The notes below the pieces were generated by a model, which was not told where the DNA came from, did not search any database, and worked only from the letters and a program-made list of their open reading frames with translations. The translations under genes and the position numbers were made by a program. This document shows positions 10,961 to 20,765 of a stretch of DNA of 64,000 bases, piece by piece. The DNA is from Branchiostoma floridae (Eukaryota > Chordata > Leptocardii > Amphioxiformes > Branchiostomatidae). The first letter of the stretch is position 1; the number at the start of each line of letters is the position of its first letter. Location of the stretch: NCBI RefSeq assembly GCF_000003815.2, contig NC_049984.1, forward strand, positions 14,925,048 through 14,989,047, given 5' to 3'.

Positions 10961-11902
10961 TCATCTTAATGTATATAGGCATGAGGACCAGCGATATTTG
11001 CATACGTTACCGCAACGGAGTGAGCAGACCCCTACGTGTCCCCTCATTGTCAAGTCACGGACTTTCTCCGGTTCGTTGCACTTTGAGGCGTGTGCGTTCA
11101 AAGTGCCCACTAGGAGTGCCAGCTTATCTTGCGCGATCACCAAAAGTTGCTGATCCTGCCGATATTTGTGAAAAAGTACTGTAGAAACGTTGAGATTCAG
11201 CTGGCTGTGTTGCTCTAGCAATGATGACTGATAGTTTGGTTTTCAGCTCGTCAGCGCGTCTTTACTCCCAGATGAATTTGGGAAGTCCTGTACCATTCCT
11301 GCAATGCCTAGAACCTTATGCCTGCACTTCAGTTCATCTTTCAGGATGGAACATTTGCGGGTCTCAGAGTGACCATCACTGCATCAGTGAGTCTGTCAAT
11401 ATCTTGTACAGAAGGGTCACCATGTACACGTACTTTGTCAATTACCTCTTGCATCATGGTGATTCTGTTATTCTCTTTTCGCTTCTTGTTGTCAATGAGA
11501 ATGGTTTGTTTCATCGTCTCCATTGTTCCCAGTGATGCTTGTCAGCTTCCCTGACTTTAACTTTGGGGGCCATTTTCTGAGCTTCGTTTAGTAGTTACTC
11601 CTTGTCTTCGTGAGTTTTGCCATCCAACCACTCAAAGGTCTGGTTTCGTTTTGTCATGAGCACACTGGAATGGTGTGCATTGGGTTTCTGTCTGGTTGAT
11701 GCATGGAGCAGGCGAAATCACCAAAGTTATTTTCACCAATCAAATTAAACTTCTTGAATTCAACTTCAGTTGGTTGATTTCCAAACTTACCCTGTTGTAG
11801 GAAGTCAACTTGCTGCTTCTCCGTGACATACAAACTGCTTGCACTGATGATTTCGAGCATCTCTTGCCTCAGGGTGTCCCTCTTTGAGTTGACACACGCC
11901 AA
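10961..11902 (-). pseudogene. Unrecognised decayed coding region, helical and charged
   Basis: Four minus-strand frames in tandem look like one broken protein. They contain KRDTLRQEMLEIISASSLYV, then QTFEWLDGKTHEDKE, then KRKENNRITMMQEVIDKVRV, then LLVIAQDKLALLVGTLNAHA followed by SKC. Each frame is protein-like, with charged amphipathic helices, but neighbouring pieces are in different phases and broken by stops. The arrangement of a helical segment followed by an uncharacterised C-terminal part resembles uncharacterised proteins of aquatic invertebrates, but I cannot name the family. It lies between the acidic exon at 12 kb and the OTU exon, all on the minus strand. Confidence 0.35.
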
Positions 11903-11906
11903 ACAC

Positions 11907-12220
11907 TCAATCTCTCATAATTGCTTCAACAGATGACGGCCGGCTGTATTCATCCTTCAAGGAGGATGCCACATAATATATATTATCATTGCTTAACCAA
12001 ATGGTAGACCCCGCTGCTTTTGGCATCTTCTTGAACAACCTGTAGTGGATGATGAGCCAATAGGATGTCATCCTCATTCCCATTGCTGATGAGGAAAGGG
12101 TCTCATCGCATGTACTATCAGCATCAGAACTCTCCAAGTCAGGGGGTGGAGAGATGGTCCCAGACGACTCATCGTCATTGTCCTCATCCTCTTCGCCTGA
12201 CTCTGTATCCGTATTAAAAA
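11907..12220 (-). pseudogene. Acidic Ser/Asp/Glu-rich coding segment
   Basis: The frame reads DTESGEEDEDNDDESSGTIS, then PPPDLESSDADSTCDETLSS, then a segment ending PSSVEAIMRD and a stop at 11907. The acidic low-complexity composition and the bias toward GAT/GAG codons support real coding ancestry. The start is not visible; a poly-A/T run at about 12219-12230 breaks the frame. Function unknown. Confidence 0.35.
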
Positions 12221-12224
12221 AAAA

Positions 12225-12685
12225 ACAATACCATTTTCACCTACAACAAAGCTGCCATGTCTATACTCATTTCAAACCAACAAAAACACAAAGAAATGCT
12301 CCATCAAGATGTTTTATTGACATCTAGTGACATTACCCTTACATGCTTTGAGTTTTGTACAGGAAAACAAACTAAAATCATTAATATAATCAAAACATTT
12401 TTGTAAGGTCTGTTTATCTGCCATCCCTTGTGTCTTAAGAAAAAATAGCATTTCATTACAAGGAGTTGTAAACTTGAAAATTTTGTTTAATTGATCTACC
12501 AACCTTATGAAACTATTTATGGATAGGACGTCACTGTTTGTAATCATTTACTGCAACCGATATGTGTAACAGATTTGTAGGTTCAGCAGCTTATTCAAAT
12601 TAGTGCTTATACAATAATACATACTTACCTTGAACCTGTCTTCCCCATGGCTCTAGGCGAGGGTTGATATTTTGTCCTGGATTTT
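12225..12685. other. No supported gene
   Basis: AT-rich spacer with short frames only. Confidence 0.35.
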
Positions 12686-12687
12686 TC

Positions 12688-12882
12688 TCATTGACTCATC
12701 ACACATTTGTCTGCTCTCTGCCTGGGAGTTTCTGAAGAAAAACAGTTTGAACCGGGGAGATGATCCTCGAGGTTTGGCGGGGGTATACCCTGGCAGGAGC
12801 GGCCGTTCGTGCCAGGCGAGTGGAGAGCCACAGGTTCCCCACACCCAGTGCACTTCCTCGACTTCTTCTTTCTCGGGCTCAT
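12688..12882 (-). CDS. Small ORF with C2HC zinc-binding motif
   Basis: From the ATG at 12882 the frame reads MSPRKKKSRKCTGCGEPVAL, then HSPGTNGRSCQGIPPP, 64 codons to TGA. The cysteines and histidine are spaced C-x2-C-x6-H-x8-C, preceded by a lysine/arginine-rich patch. Similar K-C-x-x-C-G-x-P-x-x-x-H...G-x-x-C knuckles occur at the N-terminus of uncharacterised mobile-element proteins in marine invertebrates. No frame damage is seen. It could be the first exon of the minus-strand coding train that continues at 12.2-9.8 kb. Alternatives are an isolated peptide or a chance motif. Confidence 0.4.
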   Translation of the reverse strand: MSPRKKKSRKCTGCGEPVALHSPGTNGRSCQGIPPPNLEDHLPGSNCFSSETPRQRADKCVMSQ

Positions 12883-12884
12883 GG

Positions 12885-13478
12885 CTGAAACAGTGGAGGC
12901 TGAGAAGCACACCCTGATCATCCAAGCGGTGTTGACCACGCAGTGCCAGCGGAGGCTCCTAACCTACGCCACGTCAGGGTTCCAGGCGGCTAATTACGTA
13001 ATTTGATCTGCGCGAAAATGTATCCTATGAACAGACATGTTACAATAGATCTTTCTATCTGTCAACATTCGTCAACTTAACTATCTTCAATATAAAGCCA
13101 GCACGGAGAATGGAAGAAATTTAGGCATTATGATTCACTTGTGTCAGATGTCAAAACAATAAATAGAATTAGCATAATGCACATTTACCGTCGGTAAATG
13201 CCGTGACTAAGCGGTGACCACCGTTGGGTTTGTTGACAAGGAAGGACGGGTTGAGATATTCCACTACTGTGTTAGCATCCTCTGGTAGAAATCATGCATT
13301 TGGCCTCTGTTGCAGTTTGACTAAGCGATTCTTACGTCATAAATTAAACCTTTTTCTGCAAAGGCACGTCCACATAAGGCTCCCTCCCTCAGTTTTGTCT
13401 TCATTCGAAGCCTTTCCATCACTTGGCAGTGATCCCCACAGAAGGCATGGCCTTGTCGCACTTCATTTGTACACACGC
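12885..13478. other. No supported gene
   Basis: The 140-codon plus-strand frame starting at 13224 runs into the inverted-repeat element and has no domain. Confidence 0.35.
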
Positions 13479-14060
13479 ATGCCCGTAGCCAGGGGGGGTT
13501 CGGGGGGTTCGGAAGAACCCGCCCACGTGCTCAAAGGTCCGCTTTTTCACACTCAAAGGTCCACTTTTTCATGCTCAAAGGTCCCCTTTTTCATGTCCAA
13601 GATTTTTTTTTTTTCAAAGGCATGGCTGATTTTCATTAATCACTGATAGACATTTCATTCAATCCTAGTGAGTCTATTAGCAAAATTTGCCCCAGAAAGT
13701 GCAGAAAATGGCTTTTTAGAGGGTCCAGATTCAAAATTTCCCCGGACCACCATTGCAACGCCTCCCGCCTTTGGTATCGGACATGGTGAAAATATGTCGG
13801 GGGAGTCGGCCTCAAAGACTTATGCCAAAAGCCTTGTGTATTTTAAGAGAATTTCCATTAAACTTAGCCCGAGAATTTTGGCCGTCAAAATGCAGGAAAT
13901 GGCGTTTCAGAGGGTTAAGATTTCAATTTTTCCGGGGGAACATGCCCCCGGACCCCCCTAGGCAGCTCACGCCTTCGGCGTGAGTCTCGCGCCTGTGGCG
14001 CTCGATGGTCCCACAAATACTAAAAAGAACCCCCCCAACCAAAATCCTGGCTACGGGCAT
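13479..14060. mobile_element. Non-autonomous inverted-repeat element, about 580 bp
   Basis: The left end reads ATGCCCGTAGCCAGG and the right end CCTGGCTACGGGCAT, giving a perfect 15-bp terminal inverted repeat that extends imperfectly into G-runs on the left and C-runs on the right. The interior holds repeats of a CTCAAAGGTCC(G/A)CTTTTTCA unit and two related blocks (around 13690-13760 and 13885-13955), each ending in a GGGGGACCC-type segment. Such CCGTAGCCAGG-ended elements are a common repeat style in marine invertebrates. The 97-codon frame inside is a by-product. No clear target-site duplication was seen. Confidence 0.7.
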
Positions 14061-14110
14061 GACACGTCAGGGTATCCCAACAATGGTATGCCCGCAACAA
14101 CGTTCTTAAA

Positions 14111-14308
14111 AATGTGATTGAGGAGACCATGAGTAAATTCTTTCTTACTCAACTCCTTATGCCATGTCTCTCTTGTTGGTTTATTTTGAATCCCAATGGT
14201 TCTGAAAAAAATGTGGTAGAGGAGACTATGAGTAAATTCTTTCTTACTCAACTCCTTATGCCATGTCTCTCTTGGTGGTTTATTTTGAATCCCAATGGGC
14301 TACCTAAG
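14111..14308 (-). repeat. Two tandem copies of a 99-bp, frame-preserving repeat
   Basis: Two units offset by exactly 99 bases (33 codons) differ at only a few positions. On the minus strand both encode the same block, containing ETWHKELSKKEFTH and a following LL(Y/N)HIF. Because the unit is a multiple of three, the reading frame survives through both copies. No known domain is recognised. The block begins 50 bp from the inverted-repeat element. Confidence 0.8.
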
Positions 14309-14309
14309 C

Positions 14310-15105
14310 CTTGATGAAATTTACTTCAGAACAGACTGGGGCCACATTTTCTGTTTTAGGGGCTGAAATGCTTTACATTGCTTTGTCCATTTCATTTCAT
14401 TTGCGTAGTAAAGATCAACTGAAACAACATGATTTAAGATTTCTTGTGGAGATTGCTTTGTTCAATGGAAACAGTCGCCACAATTTGGTAATATGGCACG
14501 ACAAGATTAATGTGTAACTTTGCAGAATGTATTACCTCCATTCAATTCAAAACGGATCCATCTACAGCCCACATACGAACAGCACCAAAATACTTCAAAC
14601 GACAGAGACAACAGAGTATACAACAGTTCTAGTTTATTGTATATGCAACTTTTATGAAATCTTATATATACACAAACTAATCAGTATACAAAATAAATTC
14701 TAGCCAGTCAGTGTAGTTACCCACTACTTGTAATATAGTTAACAAATTTTAGAGAATAAACTAGATAAGGTCTTGCCAGTGTAGTTCCTAAGTGTAAGTG
14801 TAGTTACACAGTAATACAGCTGACAGAATTACAAAGAAAATAAACTCTAGCCAGTCAGTTACACAGTCAGCGTAGTTACAGAGTAGTAAAGAACAGGACC
14901 ACTTATTCCACATGAATGTAGTAACCCATCATAGAACAATCAACTGTGACCCCCTTGTCACTTAAATACACTAATTGCTGCTCTATATGTATGTATTTGC
15001 ATTATCTGATACATTTTATGACTCAGGTCCTGAAAGTGAAAGAAAACGCATTAAGTTATTGACCTTCCAGTGTTGCCCCCTGAGAGGTCAGACGGCCGGG
15101 TCGAT
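14310..15105. other. No gene; imperfect repeats
   Basis: The phrases TAGCCAGTCAG and GTGTAGTTAC recur with spacing of roughly 150 bases between about 14700 and 14890, an imperfect local repeat. No coding signal is recognised. Confidence 0.4.
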
Positions 15106-15110
15106 GATGT

Positions 15111-15538
15111 TTATGGTCGATGATGTTTATGGATATTTATGGTCTTGTAAGAAAGACCATCCTGATTAAGGCACGAAATGTACTCAATGACCTCTGGAAC
15201 CGTTGCTTTAAACGAATCCAACGCCTTAGTCTTGTAACAGTTTGAAAAACGTTTCCAGACTGTCCGCTGAGTGACACATGCAATAGCCGCTGCGTCATAC
15301 GACAAACCTGCGGAAATTAACACATGTCTGCGACTATATACAGGCGGCAAGTATCCTCCAAAGAGGATGAACTTTCTCTAGCCCTGGAAGACTCAAAAAG
15401 CCTTGCCCTTTGGGAATGGACAGCGGATCCCCAAACGATAGTTCCCGCAGCAGTGGAACTACGACTGAAAGGTCCAAGGCCGTAATACGCTTCTGAATTG
15501 GCTATTGAGTTCTTGATGCCACACCCTGGCCCGGACAC
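15111..15538 (-). pseudogene. Tyrosine-recombinase N-terminal (core-binding) fragment
   Basis: The frame contains ISAGLSYDAAAIACVTQRTV, then WKRFSNCYKTKALDSFKATV and PEVIEYISCLNQDGLSYKTI, then NIHK. This is the SAM-like helical core-binding pattern (S-x-x-T-x-x-x-Y-x-x-x-W ... V-x-x-F/Y-L-x-x-L-x-x-x-G-x-x-x-x-T-I) seen before the catalytic domain of DIRS- or Crypton-type tyrosine recombinases. The catalytic R, H-x-x-R and Y are absent. Frame changes occur upstream at about 15350. On the same strand a gag-like protein lies at 16.7-17.4 kb, so a DIRS-type element is plausible. Confidence 0.55.
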
Positions 15539-15544
15539 ACGGTG

Positions 15545-16110
15545 GAAGAATATACCCAGCGCCCGCCCCTGCCAAAAATAGAGAACTGGCTACATCTGCG
15601 GCGTGCCTTTCTACTCATCAAAAAGTGTTTTTTTTTATAAATAAGTCTTTTTTATTGTTTATAAACAACATAATTTTACAGAAAGAAAATCGCGGCAAAC
15701 ATACAGAAAATAAAGGCAAATGTGTAACAACAAAACTGAAACTTAAAATCCAAGAACAAAAGAGTATGATCATAAAATGCCGTGAGTACCCCTATCATTG
15801 TACAGGAAAATAATGGAAATTAACTAATAGAACTATATGTAATTTACCCCACTTCCCAATGTGTTTCTGAATCTTATTTTGTCGTTGAGCAATAATGAAT
15901 TCTAATTTATGAAAATAGGAAACAAATGAAATAAAACCAGATAAATCAACATGTTTTTTCCGATACCTAAATATATAGCATTTTCCTAAGAGAACAGATT
16001 TGACAAAACTGGGCATCGGTCGCTTAGATCACCAAGGACAGTATTGAAAGCGGTCATTTTTAAATTTGTATTTGTCAAGTTAAAAAACCAATCCTCCTCT
16101 TCAGCCCAGA
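15545..16110. other. No supported gene
   Basis: AT-rich spacer with A/T runs. No domain or repeat recognised. Confidence 0.35.
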
Positions 16111-16116
16111 AATTAG

Positions 16117-16493
16117 CTACAATTCTACGATTCCAAAATAAGTGTATGATTGTTTCCACTTACTTTTGTCCTTCCCATGTTTTCCTCCACAGTAGTGGCA
16201 GTTCAGATCCTGTGGCTTTTGTTTAAATGGTTTGCTAGGCATTTGTTTCCCTGTCTTCTTCTGCGGATAGTGTACTGCCTCAGTACCATGCTTTGCTGCC
16301 TTGATTGTCTGCATGCACTTTTTGGAAACTTCCGATCTCTTGCATTGAGCTTCGCATTCTGTGAGATCTAGGTTAGTCATCCTCAAAAGTCTTTCCTTGA
16401 TTCTCTCGTCTCTTATGCCACATATGATCTGATCTCTTACCAATGAATCGGTAAGGGCTCCAAACTTGCATTCCGCAGCTCTTATCTTTAGCT
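16117..16493 (-). pseudogene. Gypsy-type gag fragment with a degenerate zinc knuckle
   Basis: The minus frame reads FGALTDSLVRDQIICGIRDE, then RIKERLLRMTNLDLTECEAQ, a K-rich linker, and NCHYCGGKHGKDKSKWKQ. The V-R-D-Q-I-x-x-G-I-R-(D/S)-x-x-x-x-E-R-L-L block is typical of Ty3/Gypsy gag capsids. The knuckle C-x2-C-x3-H lacks its last cysteine (tryptophan nearby). No protease or polymerase follows on this strand. It is open from about 16493 to 16117. Confidence 0.7.
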
Positions 16494-16515
16494 CTTGTCT
16501 TTAGCTCTTGTCTTT
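16477..16515. repeat. 13-bp tandem repeat, three copies
   Basis: AGCTCTTATCTTT followed by two copies of AGCTCTTGTCTTT at the 5' edge of the gag remnant. Confidence 0.85.
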
Positions 16516-16717
16516 AGACGATACCCAAAGAAAGACTCCACTCTACTTCGCTCTTGTTTTTTTCCTCGACCGGTAAGCCCCAAAACGTGTGAATTCCTGA
16601 TCAATTAATCTGTTCATTTTCCAATAGGTCCAACATTCGGTCCACCAAATTTTTCAGGTCCGGTTTTTCCGGACCGGTCCAATAAGAAAAACCGGTTTTG
16701 TACCGGTACACCGTACC

Positions 16718-17401
16718 TAGTAGGAATTGCCCCGGCCACGCCCCCTGTCTCTTGCTGCAAAGGGACGACGCACTGGGCCACCCCTCCCGACCAGGGGACA
16801 CTTTGCCTGAAAGTGCCCATATTCGTCACAGATGAAACAGCGGTTATCATACTGTCGGAATCTTTGAGCCCTCTGGGCAGACGAAGTGGACGGGCGGTAC
16901 TCCTGAGGGTAAGGTGAGAAGGCTGGAGGGGAGAAGGGTGAAGGCTGAGGGTGTTGGGCAACTTCTTAGTGATGTCTTCGTCCTCCTTCGGGCCCAAGGC
17001 CGTCATCACCATTTTCCCCAACAGTGGGTGAGCTGCGTATCCCCTGACCGGAACTTGGGAAAGTCGACATGGTTAACCTCCCTGGCCTTCTCCTCAAGGT
17101 ATGTAAACGCGAAGATCAACCTAGACGCCGAAAACATCGGCGGAGGCACACGAGCCTCATCCACGGCTGCAAACCTGGCCTCTTCTATCTTCTGGTTCTG
17201 CCTTGTTGCTCTGAAATGTAGCAATTTCCTTTGCAGCTGCTGTACTGCGTCAAACAAGGGCTGCGGCTGGTTGCAGTGGCGGTTGACGCTCAACCCGGTC
17301 AGAAGCGCCCACCCTCCTGACTTAGAATAGTGAAGTTTTCTTGGTGAGTAAAGCCCATGTGGTGCTGCAGGACGGTCTTGTAATGGACAGACTTGGAACA
17401 T
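16718..17401 (-). pseudogene. Retroelement gag-like protein with CCHC zinc knuckle
   Basis: The upstream frame (17401-17006) holds FRATRQNQKIEEARFAAVDE and FTYLEEKAREVNHVDFPKFR. After at least one frameshift the last frame (to TAG at 16718) holds a proline-rich stretch, RQYDNRCFICDEYGHFQAKC then P, and a tail rich in R/G (RDRGRGRGNSY). The knuckle is C-x2-C-x4-H-x4-C, canonical for nucleic-acid-binding gag proteins. The RGG-like tail is consistent with nucleic-acid binding. It lies 5' of the tyrosine-recombinase fragment on the same strand, compatible with a DIRS-type element interrupted by the Gypsy gag piece. Confidence 0.6.
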
Positions 17402-17479
17402 ATGTCACAGATACAGTTGCTGCTGTGACGGGTTATGAAAATGCAATAACTGATCATACATCTTATTGGAATAGAGTCG

Positions 17480-17880
17480 TTTTGCCGCTGATTTATAATG
17501 ATCTTTGATCTTTATTGCATATTCTTGCCCAACGTGGGCTAAATGCATTGGGTTGGATAACTTAAGTATACGTGAAACAGGTTACATCTTATATCATCTA
17601 CGATCTACATAGTCTCTTCTCTCTTTTTGAAACTTGTGTGAACAAATTTACAAATCTTTTCAAGTGCGTTGTATCTATTAGTCGTCATAATGTAGTTGAA
17701 CATTTGTTCCTTACTTAAACACACATATTCATTATCTAGTTGTAGTGTATTATGAGAGATGTGCGCATTTCGGTGTATAGTGGGCATTCTAAAAGAAAAT
17801 GTACTTCATTCTCTACACATCTATCATTGCAAAATGTACATATGTCCTATTTCTTTATATTCAAAATGGGAACTGTGCGG
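17480..17880 (-). mobile_element. Non-LTR retrotransposon 3' end, truncated
   Basis: The minus strand starts abruptly at about 17880 with ICTFCNDRCVENEVHFLLEC then PLYTEM, the C-terminal zinc-binding motif of LINE polyproteins (C-x2-C ... E-x-H-F-L-x-x-C-P). A shifted frame ends KFVHTSFKKREETM and a stop at 17605. It is followed by a 3' UTR ending near ATAAAGATCAAAGATC. The short length and abrupt 5' edge are the normal result of incomplete target-primed reverse transcription. The terminal AATAAAGATCAA-like tail is shared with the larger element ending at 27075. Confidence 0.65.
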
Positions 17881-18323
17881 TTCCAGGCCTAAAAATTAAC
17901 TTTTTCCCTACTGTCCCAGCATTGTCCCAAAAATAAATTTCAACTGTCCCGAAGTGAGGATGGACTGTCCCAACCCTATTTTCAGAAATTATGTATTACA
18001 ACAACTGTAAGTCAGAGTACAGTATTGCTGTGTAAGCTTATTGTCCATTGAAATAAACTCAAAATCAACTCAGATTCAAACTTGTCTTTTTTATTAGACA
18101 ACAACAACAAATTTATTACATTATATCTTATGGATAGTAGTGCAACGTCCACTGCACATTTACAGGTAGACCACTTGCTGCAGTGGCTACGAGCTTCAAC
18201 TCCCGCCATTCCCTCCTAGCCATATCTGTTGACTCAAAATCCTCACATGTGTTTGTACTTCAGCGACTTCATTAGGCCAGGTCGAATGGTTAAAGAGAGT
18301 TGTTCAAAGCAGCTTTCAGCACA

Positions 18324-18355
18324 CCTTCCTCAAGATTGCCAAATCTTGAGGAAGG
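18324..18355. repeat. Perfect 14-bp hairpin
   Basis: CCTTCCTCAAGATT, a GCCA loop and its exact reverse complement. It is stable enough to form a cruciform or RNA stem. No T-tract follows, so it is not terminator-like. Confidence 0.85.
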
Positions 18356-18650
18356 TCTTGAGGCGCGTCTTTTCCTCTTAGCCTCATATCTCCTGGAGGC
18401 TGGCACTGTATCCTAAAGTGCCAAGAGAAAAAAAAATCAATCAATGAATTGATCAATTTCTATCTGAAAAAGATGAAATATAATAGTCCACTGTTTTCTG
18501 CTGCTGACTTTGTGGTAAATAGAAAAAACACACAACAATATGCCATGATATACACAGTCAGTGACAGAAAAGAAAAAAAAATCAAATAAATAAAAGTAAC
18601 TTGCTCATTACTGTCAGGAACAGATAACAGATGTTTCGCGATGTACTTAC

Positions 18651-18767
18651 ATAGTGCGGGTATACCATGTTTGGAACCAGCTGAGGTGGCGCGATGGTGC
18701 CTGCGTGAGACATCACGTCGATAGGAAGGTTGCTCATGCAGCCAGCATACCCGGAGTTGCTGTTAGG
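18651..18767 (-). CDS. 39-codon exon, copy 1 of a duplicated exon
   Basis: Bounded by an acceptor TTTCAG| at 18768 and a donor |GTAAGT at 18650, exactly 117 bases (phase-neutral). It encodes PNSNSGYAGCMSNLPIDVMS, then HAGTIAPPQLVPNMVYPHY: polar, Pro/Asn/Met-rich, no domain recognised. The flanking intronic sequence is also duplicated (see 19019-19137). It may be one exon of a low-complexity region of a host protein. The parent gene is not identifiable. Confidence 0.5.
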
Positions 18768-19018
18768 CTGAAACATTTGGTCGGTGATAAACAAGTTATA
18801 TATCTACTTAGATTTTAGATTTGGTGCTTTTTAGTGGGTCCCTCGGTAAGGAACATGGAGTTGTTTTGGTTGGTCAACATGAGCTTTTATGTACAAGGTA
18901 CTAGATAAGCTGGAGCTAGGATAGGTGAAGTGAAGTAGAAATGTAAACCTATGTGTAATAGCTCGTATCAGCACCTTTATGACGTACGATCATAACAGGT
19001 GTTGGGCGATGTACTTAC

Positions 19019-19137
19019 ATTGTGCGGGTATACCATGTTTGCAGCCAGCTGAGGTGGCACGATGGTGCTTGCGTGAGACATCACGTTGATAGGAGGGTTG
19101 CTCATGCAGCCTCAGCATACCCGGAGTTGCTGTTAGG
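19019..19137 (-). pseudogene. Copy 2 of the duplicated exon, frameshifted
   Basis: The same acceptor and donor as copy 1, but 119 bases long because of a 2-bp insertion (GCCTCAGC instead of GCCAGC near 19108), which breaks the frame after the GYA codons. Similarity to copy 1 extends into both flanks and stops at the 100-N assembly gap. The copies are about 370 bp apart and differ at roughly one base in twenty. Confidence 0.6.
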
Positions 19138-19224
19138 CTGAAACATTTGGTTGGTGATAAACAAGTTATATATCTACTTAGATTTTAGATTTGGTGCGTT
19201 TTAGTGGGTCCCTCGGTAAGGAAC

Positions 19225-19324
19225 NNNNNNNNNNNNNNNNNNNNNNNNNNNNNNNNNNNNNNNNNNNNNNNNNNNNNNNNNNNNNNNNNNNNNNNNNNNN
19301 NNNNNNNNNNNNNNNNNNNNNNNN
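19225..19324. other. Assembly gap, 100 N
   Basis: Exactly 100 N, the usual convention for a gap of unknown size. Frames crossing it are meaningless. Confidence 1.
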
Positions 19325-19764
19325 TTGTAGGTCCAGCACAGCCTGCATTAGAACTGTGTCTGTTGCGATCGAAGTATGTTTGTGTTAGCCAGAAAGAAAA
19401 TACACTAGTATTAAATCCCGCCATAGGAGCCCGCTAGGCGAAAGAAATCTAGGGATAATAAAAGTAGGGGCAAGCGTAAGAAACAGTTTTCAAACAGACA
19501 TTGAAATCCAGAAAAGAAAATACCGCAACTGTTACTGCTGATCAATTTCTAGGTGTATACCGGGAAACTAGGAGTAAGTCATAGCTGACAACTTCAACTT
19601 AGTATCTACAAAAAGTTTAGAAACTTCAGCTCAGTGTCTATAAAACGTTTGCAAACTTCTACTTAGTATCTATAAAAAGTTTACAAACTTCAGCTCAGTG
19701 TCTATTACGGACAGACTTCACTCACTGTTCACTCCCTGACAAACTCCTCGTACTTTTTGTACGC

Positions 19765-20045
19765 TTACAGAATAGCGAAAGTGAAGTCTTTCTTGTTCAT
19801 TTGCCTATACTGCATGAGATGGTCTTCAACGAATACCATAGCAGGTGCGATGCAGCTGGGGTGAGGTAACTGGTAACAGTACAGTTCTCCTATCTGGGCG
19901 ATGAAACCGTCAACGACTGAATCAGTTTCGGCCACTGGTTACCGTTGACCACAACGTAAGCCTCGATCTGCGACGTGTTCTTTACAGCCAGGAATGCTGT
20001 CCCTTTCTTGCTTTTCTTTGCCTCCTCTGAGACGCTGTCATTTTC
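19765..20045 (-). pseudogene. Terminal exon of an uncharacterised mobile-protein family, copy A
   Basis: After an acceptor TACTAG| at 20046 the frame reads GTAFLAVKNTSQIEAYVVVN. A frameshift near 19945 leads to TDSVVDGFIAQIGELYCYQL and PHPSCIAPAMVFVEDHLMQY, then RQMNKKDFTFAIL and TAA at 19765. A clearly homologous block (HLPHLSCIAPAMVFIEYHLM) is encoded on the plus strand at 46465-46575, so this is a repeated protein family rather than a unique gene. Function unknown. Confidence 0.5.
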
Positions 20046-20540
20046 CTAGTATTAGTAAGGAAACAAAATCAATGTTATTGATTAATGAGCAGAAACATGT
20101 TCCTGTCCAATAACCTGGTCCTTATTTCAAAGCATAGTCAATTTTGCTCAACATCCCTTTTATGCATAAGCTGATCCTTAATGCTATAGCTCTGCAATTT
20201 TACTTTCTTAAAATGTATAGTTTTAAGTTCGTTTCTTACAATCAGTACAGCTAGCATTCTCATGCTCTAATCAGCAAATTTCATTGTGTGTCTTTCCCAG
20301 TTCTATCAGACACGTACTGCAGAACAAGATATAAAAAAATATGTGCTATTGGTACTTGAATCTCACCTTCAGCAACACAGACAGCATCTATCCCAAAGGC
20401 ACCGGAGGTGTGCCTGTCCCCTTGAAAAGCTTAGGCAGCAGCTGCATCGTCTTCATCTTCATCTTCTTGTCTAATAAAATGAAACCGAAATGTCAGACGT
20501 TCAACTTCATATTATCTAACGTCAGTTATGATGATAAATA

Positions 20541-20765
20541 CAGCAAAAGCCCATTGATGGACAGCCACACATACTTAAGTATGGCAAATCTACTGGAGCC
20601 CATTAATTGCACAAGGGATATAACTGCACACTTCTGTTAATTGCATGGAATCCCAAAGTCCCTCAGTGATGCGGTCCAACTGAATAACTTAGCTTTGTTG
20701 CACCAATTAGGTAATTGCACAAAATGTGCTGGCAAATCTGGAGTGCAATTAAACGGCTTCTACTG
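20541..20765. mobile_element. Mariner/pogo-style MITE, 225 bp
   Basis: The left end CAGCAAAAGCCCATT and the right end (reverse complement) CAGTAGAAGCCGTTT form an imperfect terminal inverted repeat. Both ends abut a TA dinucleotide (20539-20540 and 20766-20767), the target-site duplication of Tc1/mariner/pogo elements. The interior repeats an AATTGCA(C/T) word several times. No coding capacity. Confidence 0.6.

Noticed and set aside
13668-13983. 97-codon plus-strand frame
   Set aside because: Lies entirely inside the non-coding inverted-repeat element and duplicates its internal repeat.
19185-19437. Frames crossing the 100-N gap
   Set aside because: Artefacts of translating N; no information.
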